From assembly GCF_018343665.1 (NCBI RefSeq), contig NZ_JAGYPM010000004.1, positions 126,343 to 190,342 of the forward strand: DNA of 64,000 nt, given 5' to 3'. Positions 8,350-16,922 of this stretch are shown piece after piece. The DNA is from Cytobacillus citreus (GTDB lineage Bacteria > Bacillota > Bacilli > Bacillales > Cytobacillaceae). Every line of letters begins with the position of its first letter. The first letter of the stretch is position 1. A program made the translations under genes and the position numbers. The notes under the pieces were generated by a model. The model had not been told where the DNA came from and ran no database searches. It saw nothing but the letters and a program-made list of their open reading frames with translations.

Positions 8350-8700
8350 TTAGTCCGATACTGGACGGAACTCATGCACCCACACTCTCATTTGCGGCAG
8401 CCATGGCATACCTGGGTGATAGGATAAAATAGACTCTTTATACTCATCAACCGTTTCAAAGCCTTCTTGCTCTGCATGTTCATCCGTTAATTCGCCCAGT
8501 GACTGTGAATAAACCTTTTCAACGACAAATTTATGGCCTTGAAGATCCATGATTTCACCAATGTCTGCATAGCGTCCATTCCGGCGAGTAGCTGTTTTTT
8601 TTCCTGAAAGTACTTTTTCAACATCTGCAGGGACGGTTACGAGACGTTCGATCGTACAGGTTTTTGGTGGTAGTGAATGGTTATCAAGCTGATTGGACAT
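8350..8700 (-). CDS. ASCH domain-containing protein
   Basis: A 116-residue protein. The segment VEKVLSGKKTATRRNGRYADIGEIMDL is the ASCH-domain signature, the PUA-like fold that binds RNA or nucleosides; a related bacterial member is the amidohydrolase YqfB. The acidic and aromatic C-terminus (HPGMPWLPQMRVWVHEF) completes the barrel. The start ATG follows GGGAGGC. It is the first gene of a two-gene unit with the membrane protein at 7901. The biochemical role is unknown. Confidence 0.8.
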   Translation of the reverse strand: MSNQLDNHSLPPKTCTIERLVTVPADVEKVLSGKKTATRRNGRYADIGEIMDLQGHKFVVEKVYSQSLGELTDEHAEQEGFETVDEYKESILSYHPGMPWLPQMRVWVHEFRPVSD

Positions 8701-8766
8701 TTTGGATGCCTCCCTATAGTAATTGGTATTAGCTAAATATGAAAAAAGAAATAAAAAAACAAAATA

Positions 8767-10437
8767 TTACAGCTTAAACGAACTTTTTAGCGACACAATA
8801 CGATTAAAAACTAGTTTTTCATCTGTAGAGTGCTTTGGATCAATATTAAAATAGCCGTGACGGAAAAATTGAAATTTGTCCTGAGGCTTGCTGCCCTTCA
8901 TATTAGGCTCAATGAAGCCGTGAACAATTTCAAGTGAGTTTGGATTTACATAATCAAGGAAGGTTTTGTTCCCAGAACCTTCATCTTCACCTTCAGCCTC
9001 TAATTCTGAATCAAGGATTAAAGGCTCATACAAACGAAACTCAGCAGGGATGGCATTTTTCGCATCAACCCAGTGAAGAGTTCCCTTTACTTTACGGCCA
9101 GTAAATCCTGTTCCACTCTTTGTTTCTGGATCATATGTGCAATGAATCTCGATAACCTGGCCATTTTCATCTTTGATGACCTCATTGCATTTAATGAAAT
9201 AAGCATTCTTTAAACGGACTTCGTTTCCAGGGAAGAGACGGAAATACTTCTTTGGTGGATCTTCCATGAAGTCGTCCTGCTCAATGTAAATTTCACGAGA
9301 GAATGGAATTTGGCGCATCCCCATTTCTGGATTTTCCGGATTAATTTCCGCATCAAGCATTTCCACTTGATCTTCTGGATAATTGGTAATGACCACTTTA
9401 AGCGGATTTAATATCCCCATAGTCCTTGGAGCAGTAAGCTTTAAATCTTCTCTTACAAAGTGATCAAGCATTGCCTCATCAACTGCACCGGATCCCTTTG
9501 AAATCCCTGTTGCTATCACAAATTCACGGATAGCACCCGGAGTAAAGCCTTTTCTTCTTAGACCAGATATAGTTGGCATACGCGGGTCATCCCAGCCATC
9601 AACAAAGCCTTCATCAACAAGCTGCTTTAATTTACGTTTACTCATAACTGTATTCGTAATGTTAAGACGGCCAAATTCAATTTGCTGCGGCTTGCTTTCC
9701 ATTTCGCACTCTTCAACAACCCAGTTATATAATGGACGTTGATCCTCGAATTCAGTCGTACAAATAGAATGTGTCACGTCTTCGATTGCATCTTCCAGCG
9801 GATGTGCGAAGGCGTACATAGGATAAATGCACCATTTATCACCGGTATTATGATGGGTTGCATGGGATATGCGATAAATAACAGGATCGCGCATATTCAA
9901 GTTTGGTGAGGACATATCAATTTTGGCACGCAGCACCTTGCTTCCATTTTCGAATTCGCCGCCACGCATACGTTCAAATAAATTTAAATTTTCTTCAACG
10001 GAACGATTGCGATAAGGGCTCTCCTTACCTGGCTCTGTTAATGTGCCGCGGTATTCTCTAATTTCATCCTGTGTTAAATCATCGACATATGCTTTTCCTT
10101 TTTTAATTAATAGCACAGCGCGTTCGTACATTTCCTCGAAATAATCTGATGCGAACCGGAGCTCTTCCCATTCGTATCCGAGCCACTTTACATCTTCCTT
10201 AATGGAATCAACAAATTCCTGATCCTCCTTCAATGGGTTCGTATCATCGAATCGTAAATTTGTTTTTCCATTGAATTCATCAGCAAGCCCAAAATTCGTG
10301 ATGATAGATTTTGCATGACCGATATGAAGATACCCGTTCGGTTCGGGAGGGAAGCGTGTAATAATATTTTTGTGCTTACCTGACTCCAAATCGGCGATCA
10401 TAATATTTTTAATAAAATTTGATGAGTTGTGTTCCAA
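8767..10437 (-). CDS. glnS: Glutaminyl-tRNA synthetase
   Basis: This 556-residue class I synthetase charges tRNA-Gln with glutamine using ATP. Visible signatures are [18 protein letters not shown] (HIGH) near residue 30, the amino-acid pocket in NLRFDDTNP, and [14 protein letters not shown] (the KMSKS equivalent) near 265. A C-terminal anticodon-binding beta-barrel follows, with the typical LHWVDA segment. The length fits the bacterial enzyme. Most Bacillus make Gln-tRNA indirectly through GatCAB, so a free-standing glnS is notable. No T-box leader is seen upstream; the leader instead ends at a structured repeat at 10507-10703. Confidence 0.95.
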   Translation of the reverse strand: MEHNSSNFIKNIMIADLESGKHKNIITRFPPEPNGYLHIGHAKSIITNFGLADEFNGKTNLRFDDTNPLKEDQEFVDSIKEDVKWLGYEWEELRFASDYFEEMYERAVLLIKKGKAYVDDLTQDEIREYRGTLTEPGKESPYRNRSVEENLNLFERMRGGEFENGSKVLRAKIDMSSPNLNMRDPVIYRISHATHHNTGDKWCIYPMYAFAHPLEDAIEDVTHSICTTEFEDQRPLYNWVVEECEMESKPQQIEFGRLNITNTVMSKRKLKQLVDEGFVDGWDDPRMPTISGLRRKGFTPGAIREFVIATGISKGSGAVDEAMLDHFVREDLKLTAPRTMGILNPLKVVITNYPEDQVEMLDAEINPENPEMGMRQIPFSREIYIEQDDFMEDPPKKYFRLFPGNEVRLKNAYFIKCNEVIKDENGQVIEIHCTYDPETKSGTGFTGRKVKGTLHWVDAKNAIPAEFRLYEPLILDSELEAEGEDEGSGNKTFLDYVNPNSLEIVHGFIEPNMKGSKPQDKFQFFRHGYFNIDPKHSTDEKLVFNRIVSLKSSFKL

Positions 10438-10506
10438 ACCGGTATCAGCCTTTCTTATTGCATGTAGTTATTTCTTATTTTACTGATATTACCCAGATAA
10501 ATCAAT

Positions 10507-10703
10507 TTATCGCAGATTAACGGGCAGTAAGACCCCCACTTCAAGATTTTTGCGAGAGAATTAAAGAAACCTAAGTGGGGGATCAACTGCCCGTAAAGGC
10601 TTGTAAAATGAACACAGACTAAAAGCGCCACATCGTGTGGCAACGTCGGCACTAGTACGTCCTGTGCGTCGAAAAACCCCCACTGATGGAAGTTTCACTT
10701 TAT
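10507..10703. repeat. Cassette-type hairpin element, copy A
   Basis: Fixed 5' end TTATCGCAGATTAACGGG and fixed 3' end GGAAGTTTCACTTTAT. The first hairpin is ACGGGCAGT…CCCCCACTT against AAGTGGGGG…ACTGCCCGT. The internal cassette contains GCGCCACATCGTGTGGCA and the ACGTCCTGTGCGTCGA block. TCAAT occurs at both outer edges, a possible target duplication. It lies between glnS and the TPR-GTPase gene. Confidence 0.85.
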
Positions 10704-11214
10704 CAATGAATTGCTTTTCTGTTAGAAAATCTTGGCTTTGCCAGAAACTTAAATCGAATTCTTTAGTATTCCTTATGCGATCTTTTTAGATTGGGGTATA
10801 TCGAAACTTCACAGCTGCTTAAGAAACTTATACACTCTAATTAGCTGACAAAAATATCGGCAAGCAAACGTAATATTTACTGTGAGGTAGTTTCATTGTG
10901 TGAAACATGGAAAATTAAGTAGAATAAGATTAAGAGCTTTAGCCTATTATTAAAAATATTACAAAGGAATACAATAATGTATCAAAAATGAAATTTATTG
11001 AAAATCATATTTTGTTAAAATATTAGAAAGATGTGGGGTTCGCCCAGTGTCTTTCTTATACGATATTTTTTTACGGAGAATTAATCAAAGTTCTTAATTT
11101 TACTTTAGTACGTTATTAAACTTAGACTTACCGATTAGCTAAGGATAGGGATGTACGAAAGACTTAGTTTCTAATCGCCTTATTTGGCTGGATTTTTGTT
11201 TAGAGGGGGGTAGC
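10704..11214. other. Long AT-rich leader region with one hairpin
   Basis: No gene is seen. A strong hairpin at 11025-11056 (AGAAAGATGTGGG against CCCAGTGTCTTTCT) is followed after eight bases by a T run. It could be a terminator or the end of a small RNA ahead of the GTPase gene. Nothing else is recognised. Confidence 0.4.
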
Positions 11215-13929
11215 ATGATGTCAATAGATAAAAAATTAATTAGTAAAAGATATTATGAAACATTGATAGAGGGAATAGAGAATGTGCATCCGATTCAGAT
11301 TCTAGGAAATATGTATTTGGATGAGCAGCAGGAAGAGGTATCTGAGCTGAGCTTTATTCGCTTTGCACAAGGTGAGGTATATTTCCATAATAGAGATTAT
11401 GAAGCGGCTATTTTTAAGTGGGAGAATATAAGCAATGAATTGGAACCTTGGGCAAAGAAGAATATGGCCGATGCCTATTTTGAGCTGGCGCTGCTTTCTA
11501 CTGCGGAAGATATTTATAAATTAATACAAACAGATTCAGACGTGTTGAAAACAGAAGTCCTTCTTCAGCTATTTAGAATATATGTTGCACGCGGAAAGCT
11601 GGACTTAGCTGTAGAAAAGATTAAGGAAGCTGTTTCATTCAACCCGGACTATCGTAATGTGACAGAGATTGCTAAGGAATTCTTTGAAGAGCATCAGGAT
11701 TGGAAGAACGCCATAGAGCTTGCTGTGAACGAATCTGTGCGAACAGGTGACTTAGCATGGTTTGACACTCTACTGTCATATGTTGAGCAGGAAAGAATGA
11801 AAAAGACAGAACCGAATTATTTTAATGAAGCTCTAGTTGAATTATTCAAGCTAGACTTGGCTAAGTTTGAACGTCTATCAGGTGCATTTTGGAACAATTA
11901 TAGAAATGGTGACTTATATATTTCCTGGATCAAGGAGTTTAATCAAATTCTATTGTATCTAGAGAGTGGAAACGATCATACATGGCGGGATTTATCTGCC
12001 CTTTATAATGACACCTATTTTGAATTTATTAATGGGAAGTATTTGATTAGGGAACTGGCTCACCTTATTCCGAATCATTTAGCGAACTGGGTGAAAATCA
12101 CTGATTCAAAGTATGCACTCATTGCTGCAGCTTCAACGCTAGCTTGGAGTGAAATTTTTACTAACAGTATTGATCCATCAACGCTTAATACAGCTGAGAA
12201 CATAGTTAACAGATCCGCTCGTTATCATGACGGGTTAGATGATGGGTTCAAGCTATTCGAGTCAGTTATTTCTTGGGCGAAAATAAATGGTATTGAGATT
12301 GGGAAAAGGTTCGAGTGGATGGTACATGAATTACTTGATCTCCGAGCTTCAAATGTATTAATTACAGGTGTAGATGGCAACAGTAAGTCAAACTTTATTA
12401 ACGCCGTGCTAGAGGAAAATGTAATGAACGAATCTATTTCATCAACTGTTATGTTCAAGGATGATGAATTTATAGAAATGAAGGAAATTACTGATGAGGG
12501 GATCAGAGCCATTTCTGACTTCTCAGATGCTGAAAACATTACGCAAACGATGATCCTTTGTAAAAAGCCAATTTCATTTTTGTATGAGCATGAAATAGCT
12601 TTTATTGATACACCTCCTATAACTGGTCTTAACCGATTTAAGAATGATGCATTTCAATATTTGCAGCTTGCTGACAGCCTATTATTTGTTCTTAATCCTG
12701 ATACATCATTTACTGAGGAAGAGCTTGAAATTGTCGTCAAGATTCGTGATCAGGCAAGCGAGCTGCCGATCCATTTCTTATTAAATGGGATGGGTGCAAA
12801 CGAATTGACACAGGAAATATTTGATAATACAGTTTCTAGAGTTAACACTTATTTTCCGAAGTCAAAGGTTTTTGCTTACTCCGGGCATGATGATCAATAT
12901 GCATTGTCAAGTTTCTTAAAAGCAATGAATAACAGTCGGGAGCTTGAAGAGGAACGAATCGCAAAGGTGCAGCATTATGTACGTAAGACAATAAAGTACC
13001 TGTTGGAAAGACGAGTTGAGATCGAAAATGGGTATATTGAATCGATTAAATGGAATGAAAATTTGGTCACAAAAATAAATGGTGCAACCCATCAATTAAG
13101 CGACCTAGAGGAAGAAAAGACACGTATCATCAAAAGATCCTTTACTAAAATCAAAGATGATATTAAGCAAGGGCTTTTTGAGGATATACCGAAGATTTTA
13201 GGAAGCTGCTCAGAATTGATTACGGAAGATAGTGAATTTGCCAAGATTCATATTAAGCTCAACGATGAAATGAATCATCGCATTTCTAAACATATAGAAG
13301 AAGCAGTAATGCCAAGATTTGAACGAGCCATCAATCATTGGATTGTGGAAGCGAATAATGAATTTGAGCAAGGGCAAGGTTTTCTGAATGAAATGAGTAA
13401 AGGCTTTAACGATTTATATGAAGAGGATAAATTAGTTCTCGCTTGTGATTTTAGAGTGCTGGATGATTGGCGTCGCGATGCTGACAGAATGACAAGAGGA
13501 AGTGTGCAACTAGAAAAAGTAAATATTCTCAATCGCTTTTCACCATCACAATTCTTATTAAAAAGTGCTGGAAAGCTATTAGGTGCCCTTCAGCAAAACA
13601 ATGCAATGCTTCATAACAAATATAAGCAATTTGTCGAGAATGAAGATTATAGTGGAGTGGCTGACACGATATCAAATCAATTTTTTCATGGCTTTGAATT
13701 GTTTGAAAAGGCACTAGACAGAGACATTAGTATGTTCTTTAGCCATCCATTAGCTGAGTTAAAAGCGGCAATGGACGAATCATTAAAGGAAATTGAAGAG
13801 CATAAAGAATCCTTAAATGAAATGAGAACGAATCCAGAAACATACCGTGATCCAATAACCCTTTTCCAGCTTAAACTGCTCCAAATTGAGTGGATGACAA
13901 GCGCAGGAGAAGGAGCTTATCAATATTGA
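11215..13929 (+). CDS. TPR and dynamin-like GTPase-domain protein
   Basis: The protein has 904 residues. The first 200 or so form helical TPR-like repeats (YFHNRDYEAAIFKWENI, AKKNMADAYFELALLSTAED, KLDLAVEKIKEAVSFNPDYR). A P-loop-like segment, LITGVDGNSKSNFINAV, lies near residue 385, with Ser replacing the second Gly of GxxxxGK[ST]. FIDTPPITGL near 461 takes the place of the G3 DxxG motif, and LLNGMGAN near 522 replaces NKxD. Long coiled helices follow, as in bacterial dynamin-like proteins. It is probably membrane-remodelling or stress-related, and nucleotide binding may be weak. The ATG pair at 11215/11218 follows AGAGGGGGG. It is monocistronic. Confidence 0.78.
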   Translation: MMSIDKKLISKRYYETLIEGIENVHPIQILGNMYLDEQQEEVSELSFIRFAQGEVYFHNRDYEAAIFKWENISNELEPWAKKNMADAYFELALLSTAEDIYKLIQTDSDVLKTEVLLQLFRIYVARGKLDLAVEKIKEAVSFNPDYRNVTEIAKEFFEEHQDWKNAIELAVNESVRTGDLAWFDTLLSYVEQERMKKTEPNYFNEALVELFKLDLAKFERLSGAFWNNYRNGDLYISWIKEFNQILLYLESGNDHTWRDLSALYNDTYFEFINGKYLIRELAHLIPNHLANWVKITDSKYALIAAASTLAWSEIFTNSIDPSTLNTAENIVNRSARYHDGLDDGFKLFESVISWAKINGIEIGKRFEWMVHELLDLRASNVLITGVDGNSKSNFINAVLEENVMNESISSTVMFKDDEFIEMKEITDEGIRAISDFSDAENITQTMILCKKPISFLYEHEIAFIDTPPITGLNRFKNDAFQYLQLADSLLFVLNPDTSFTEEELEIVVKIRDQASELPIHFLLNGMGANELTQEIFDNTVSRVNTYFPKSKVFAYSGHDDQYALSSFLKAMNNSRELEEERIAKVQHYVRKTIKYLLERRVEIENGYIESIKWNENLVTKINGATHQLSDLEEEKTRIIKRSFTKIKDDIKQGLFEDIPKILGSCSELITEDSEFAKIHIKLNDEMNHRISKHIEEAVMPRFERAINHWIVEANNEFEQGQGFLNEMSKGFNDLYEEDKLVLACDFRVLDDWRRDADRMTRGSVQLEKVNILNRFSPSQFLLKSAGKLLGALQQNNAMLHNKYKQFVENEDYSGVADTISNQFFHGFELFEKALDRDISMFFSHPLAELKAAMDESLKEIEEHKESLNEMRTNPETYRDPITLFQLKLLQIEWMTSAGEGAYQY

Positions 13930-13986
13930 TAATAGTAAAGTTACAAAAAAAGTGTATAGGATGATTTGAAGGAATTTCTTCAAAAA

Positions 13987-14028
13987 AACGGATGATAAAA
14001 TCTATACGATTTTATTATCCGTTTTTTC
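13987..14028 (+). terminator. Terminator after the TPR-GTPase gene
   Basis: ACGGATGATAAAAT pairs with ATTTTATTATCCGT, followed by six Ts. Confidence 0.92.
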
Positions 14029-14033
14029 TTTTG

Positions 14034-14167
14034 CACGTTAGAAAGCATAAATTGTCAGCGTAGAAGATGATTCGACGTAGTTGCCAATTTTAGGAATTAA
14101 GTATAAGTGCAACTACGCCTCTGTCATCGCCTTTCCAAGGCTCGCCAATCGGCGAGTTTTCTTTATT
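14034..14167. repeat. Intergenic repeat R1, copy 2 (uninterrupted)
   Basis: This is the empty-site version of the repeat at 4541-4790: the junction reads AAGTATAAGTGC with no insert. It keeps the CGTAGTTGC/GCAACTACG pair and the terminal hairpin CTCGCCAATCGGCGAG plus Ts. Confidence 0.85.
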
Positions 14168-14207
14168 ATTTTTACGAAAATATTGCTATAGAAGGGAGCG
14201 TCTCTCA

Positions 14208-14306
14208 ATGTTAAAAGCACCATCTAAAAGAAAATGCACTATGCTAAAAGGCTTGTTAGAGAAAAATAATCAAATCTTCGTAATAGAAGAAAGGAAGACA
14301 GTATGA
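14208..14306 (+). CDS. Possible small basic peptide
   Basis: A 32-codon frame (start MLKAPSKRKCTMLKGLLEK, end EERKTV) lies 12 bases after AGGGAG. It is lysine-rich like Fur-regulated basic peptides but too short to place. It may be a remnant or chance. Confidence 0.3.
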   Translation: MLKAPSKRKCTMLKGLLEKNNQIFVIEERKTV

Positions 14307-14443
14307 ATGGACAACTAGGTATTTAGAACTGTATTGTCCTTTATAAAAGAACAAATGTCTTTATACAGAGGAAAAACACTTGATTATTTTCTGAATAGGA
14401 GTAAAATTAGGATATATTTTTTTACAGATTAGGAGATGTCAGG

Positions 14444-15805
14444 ATGAAAGTCGTTAAGTTTGGCGGATCTTCATTAGCATCTGGAAAGCAGGTCGAAAAG
14501 GTCTTCCAGATTGTTGTTTCTGATCCAAAGAGAAAAGTTGTCGTCGTTTCCGCTCCTGGAAAAAGGTCGTCAGAAGATGATAAGGTGACAGATTTGTTAA
14601 TTGAGTGTGCAAGGCTTTGCCTGCAAAATAAAAACCCGCAGGAAAAGTTAAACACAGTTATAGAAAGATATGAAGCAATTGCGCAAGAATTGAATCTATC
14701 AGAGGAAATTATCAATGACATTCAACAGGATCTACAAACAAGATTGACATCAGACAAACGCAACCCTGACAAATTCATGGATTTAGTCAAAGCAAGTGGG
14801 GAGGACAATAACGCTAAATTAGTGGCAGCTTATTTCCGGAAGCAAGGGGTGGAAGCTCATTATGTAAATCCTAAAGAGGCAGGACTCTTTGTAAGTGATG
14901 AACCAGGTAATGCACAGGTTTTACCGGAATCATATGACCAGTTATTTTCGTTACGGGCACGATCTGGGATTATTATTTTTCCTGGGTTTTTTGGGTACAG
15001 CAAAGAAGGTGAGGTATTTACTTTTTCACGCAGTGGTTCAGACATTACTGGTTCGATCCTGGCGAATGGACTTAAATCAGAATTATATGAAAATTTTACA
15101 GATGTTGATGCCGTCTATTCCGTAAATCCATTTATCATCAACAGCCCGAAGGAAATTAAGGAATTAACGTATCGGGAAATGCGTGAGCTTTCCTATGCAG
15201 GTTTTACTGTTCTGCATGATGAAGCACTCGTTCCTGCATTCCGTGCAGGAATTCCGGTACATATTAAGAACACGAATAATCCCAATGCACCAGGTACAAG
15301 AATCGTTTATGAAAGGGATAACACGAACGGTCCTGTCATTGGAATTGCTAGTGATAAAGGCTTTTGCAGCATTTATGTCAGCAAATATTTAATGAATAGA
15401 GAAATCGGCTTTGGACGGAGGCTTTTAGCTATACTAGAAAGCTATGGTCTTTCCTATGAGCATACTCCTTCTGGAATTGATGATATTTCAATCATTTTAA
15501 GAGAAAACCAGTTTACCTCTGGCATGGAAGAGGAAATCATCGATCGCATAAAAACTGAGCTTGATGCCGACGAAGTGGTAATTGAACATAGCTTAGCTCT
15601 AATTATGGTAGTTGGAGAGGGTATGCGTCATAATATTGGTACAACGGCAAGAGCCTCTAAGACATTGGCAAGAACTAAGGTTAACATCGAAATGATCAAT
15701 CAAGGTTCATCTGAGGTCAGCATGATGTTCGGTGTTAAGGAAATAGATGAAAAACGAGCGGTTCAAGCCCTTTATGAAGAGTTTTTTGCGGCAGTAACAG
15801 TGTAA
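14444..15805 (+). CDS. yclM: Aspartate kinase (aspartokinase III type)
   Basis: This 453-residue enzyme phosphorylates L-aspartate, the first step towards lysine, threonine, methionine and diaminopimelate. It starts MKVVKFGGSSLASG (kinase nucleotide site) and has FTFSRSGSDITGSI in the Asp/ATP pocket. Two C-terminal ACT domains bind amino-acid effectors (VIGIASDKGFCSIYVSK and LIMVVGEGMRHNIGTTARA). The single-chain length and the distinctive insert fit the B. subtilis YclM (ThrD) isozyme. No lysine riboswitch is visible upstream. A shared bidirectional terminator separates it from queT. Confidence 0.92.
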   Translation: MKVVKFGGSSLASGKQVEKVFQIVVSDPKRKVVVVSAPGKRSSEDDKVTDLLIECARLCLQNKNPQEKLNTVIERYEAIAQELNLSEEIINDIQQDLQTRLTSDKRNPDKFMDLVKASGEDNNAKLVAAYFRKQGVEAHYVNPKEAGLFVSDEPGNAQVLPESYDQLFSLRARSGIIIFPGFFGYSKEGEVFTFSRSGSDITGSILANGLKSELYENFTDVDAVYSVNPFIINSPKEIKELTYREMRELSYAGFTVLHDEALVPAFRAGIPVHIKNTNNPNAPGTRIVYERDNTNGPVIGIASDKGFCSIYVSKYLMNREIGFGRRLLAILESYGLSYEHTPSGIDDISIILRENQFTSGMEEEIIDRIKTELDADEVVIEHSLALIMVVGEGMRHNIGTTARASKTLARTKVNIEMINQGSSEVSMMFGVKEIDEKRAVQALYEEFFAAVTV

Positions 15806-15812
15806 TAATAGT

Positions 15813-15848
15813 AAAAAGAGTTGACGCACTCCCGCGTCAACTCTTTTA
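15813..15848. terminator. Bidirectional terminator between aspartokinase and queT
   Basis: AAAAGAGTTGACGC pairs with GCGTCAACTCTTTT, with Ts on either strand. It serves both convergent genes. Confidence 0.9.
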
Positions 15849-16331
15849 TATTGTTTTTTCAAAATTTATACGTTTATTAAGAGCATACATAATTGGCATT
15901 CCTACGATTAATACAACAAACTCACCGATTGCCGTTGTGAGCCATGTAATCATAAATGGCCAGTCAAATGCTAGTTTAAGTTCAAGAGCGATAATCCACA
16001 TCATGAACGTGAAGACGAGAGAGTTCACGACCATACGAACCCAGATGTTCTTAATATATCGGCAGCAAACAATCGTGATTAATAAAGAAATCACTGAATG
16101 ACCGACGCCAAAAATCAAATCGTATGGTTTCATTGGTGAAAACAATAGATTTGTTATAAATACCCCTAATACGATGCCGTAAATATATTTCTTGTTAAAA
16201 ACGACTAGGTGGTTAAACATTTCGGAAACACGAAACTGGATATTCGTAAACCCAAATGGTTGAATGAGCATTGAAACAGCAATATATAAAGCTGCCAAAA
16301 TCCCATTTCCGACAATTGACTTTATATTCAT
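15846..16331 (-). CDS. queT: QueT-family queuosine-precursor transporter
   Basis: A 161-residue integral membrane protein, the substrate-binding S component of an ECF-type vitamin transporter for the queuosine precursor preQ1 or preQ0. It shows NGILAALYIAVSMLIQPFGFTNIQFRVSEMFNHL, the typical QueT N-terminus with the conserved Arg-Val-Ser-Glu, and about five further hydrophobic segments. The preQ1 riboswitch directly upstream supports the call. The ATG at 16331 is preferred over a TTG at 16337, which would sit only four bases from the AAGGAG. Confidence 0.9.
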   Translation of the reverse strand: MNIKSIVGNGILAALYIAVSMLIQPFGFTNIQFRVSEMFNHLVVFNKKYIYGIVLGVFITNLLFSPMKPYDLIFGVGHSVISLLITIVCCRYIKNIWVRMVVNSLVFTFMMWIIALELKLAFDWPFMITWLTTAIGEFVVLIVGMPIMYALNKRINFEKTI

Positions 16332-16344
16332 ATTCAATTCTCTC

Positions 16345-16379
16345 CTTAGTTTTTTATCGTGGGATGGTTACGAACCACG
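16345..16379 (-). promoter_or_regulatory. preQ1-I riboswitch with embedded Shine-Dalgarno
   Basis: On the minus strand, CGTGG and CCACG form P1 around a TTCGTAACCATC loop, followed by the A-rich tail ATAAAAAACTAAGG. This is the same arrangement as the B. subtilis queC aptamer. The tail runs into AAGGAG, so ligand binding should block translation of queT. Confidence 0.9.
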
Positions 16380-16402
16380 TGAGCTGTTTGCCCAAAGAAT
16401 AT

Positions 16403-16431
16403 ATATTAATATATTTTGAGGCTTTCGTCAA
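16403..16431 (-). promoter_or_regulatory. SigA-type promoter for queT
   Basis: On the minus strand, TTGACG (16426-16431), a 17-base spacer and TAATAT (16403-16408). It lies just upstream of the preQ1 aptamer. Confidence 0.65.
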
Positions 16432-16487
16432 TTATGCACAATTTGTGAACATGATCCAAAAGTAAAGATAAAACCAATGTTCAAAGG

Positions 16488-16516
16488 TTGACATAAATAT
16501 GTATAAGTATTATTCT
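16488..16516 (+). promoter_or_regulatory. SigA-type promoter for the glycine riboswitch transcript
   Basis: TTGACA (16488-16493), a 17-base spacer and TATTCT (16511-16516). Confidence 0.7.
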
Positions 16517-16540
16517 AAATTTAAAGAAAATTCAATATGG

Positions 16541-16770
16541 GCGAATGACGGTTGTGGGAGAGTGCATGATGACTAGCCACCGAAGGAGCAAGTTCCATTA
16601 AACACCCTTGGAACAAATCTCTCAGGTAGAGGAACCACAACGGGACGCGTCTCTGGAGAGCTCGTGCTATTGTACGACACCAAAGGGGACCCTATTTGGG
16701 TTTAAACTCTCAGGTAAAAGGACAGAGAAAGGGTAAAGTAAGTTACCCTTTTCTGTCCTTTTTTGCGTGG
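16541..16770 (+). promoter_or_regulatory. Tandem glycine riboswitch with intrinsic terminator
   Basis: Two gcvT-type aptamers are visible. Aptamer 1 has GGGAGAGTGC, ACCGAAGGAGCAA and AATCTCTCAGGTAGAGG. Aptamer 2 has CTCTGGAGAGC, ACCAAAGGGGACCC and AACTCTCAGGTAAAAGGACAG. The last segment also forms the terminator stem (AAAAGGACAGAGAAAGGGTAA against its complement, with a T run at about 16759), so aptamer and terminator compete. Known homologues switch expression on with glycine. The next gene is lpdA. Confidence 0.93.
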
Positions 16771-16775
16771 ATAAG

Positions 16776-16871
16776 GTGAACTTCCATCAGTAGGTGGTTT
16801 TATTCCAGCTGATGGATAGTTGAATATCGGACCTTTACGGGCAGTTTGCCCCTACCTAACTTCTTTTTGTC
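16776..16871 (-). repeat. Degenerate cassette-type hairpin element, inverted copy F
   Basis: Read on the minus strand it keeps the family blocks ACGGGCAG near one end and CATCAG…GGAAGTTCACC near the other, with mismatches and losses. It lies in the leader between the glycine-riboswitch terminator and lpdA. Confidence 0.6.
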
Positions 16872-16922
16872 AGCGTGGGATATAAGGGGATAATCACGAT
16901 ATGATCCAAGGGAGAGATTGAA

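Noticed and set aside
10438-10720. T-box leader upstream of glnS
   Set aside because: No AGGGTGGTACCGCG-like T-box core or specifier stem is seen; the structure present belongs to repeat copy A.
14168-14443. Lysine riboswitch upstream of the aspartokinase gene
   Set aside because: The conserved L-box segments were not found; the region holds only the end of R1 and a short frame.
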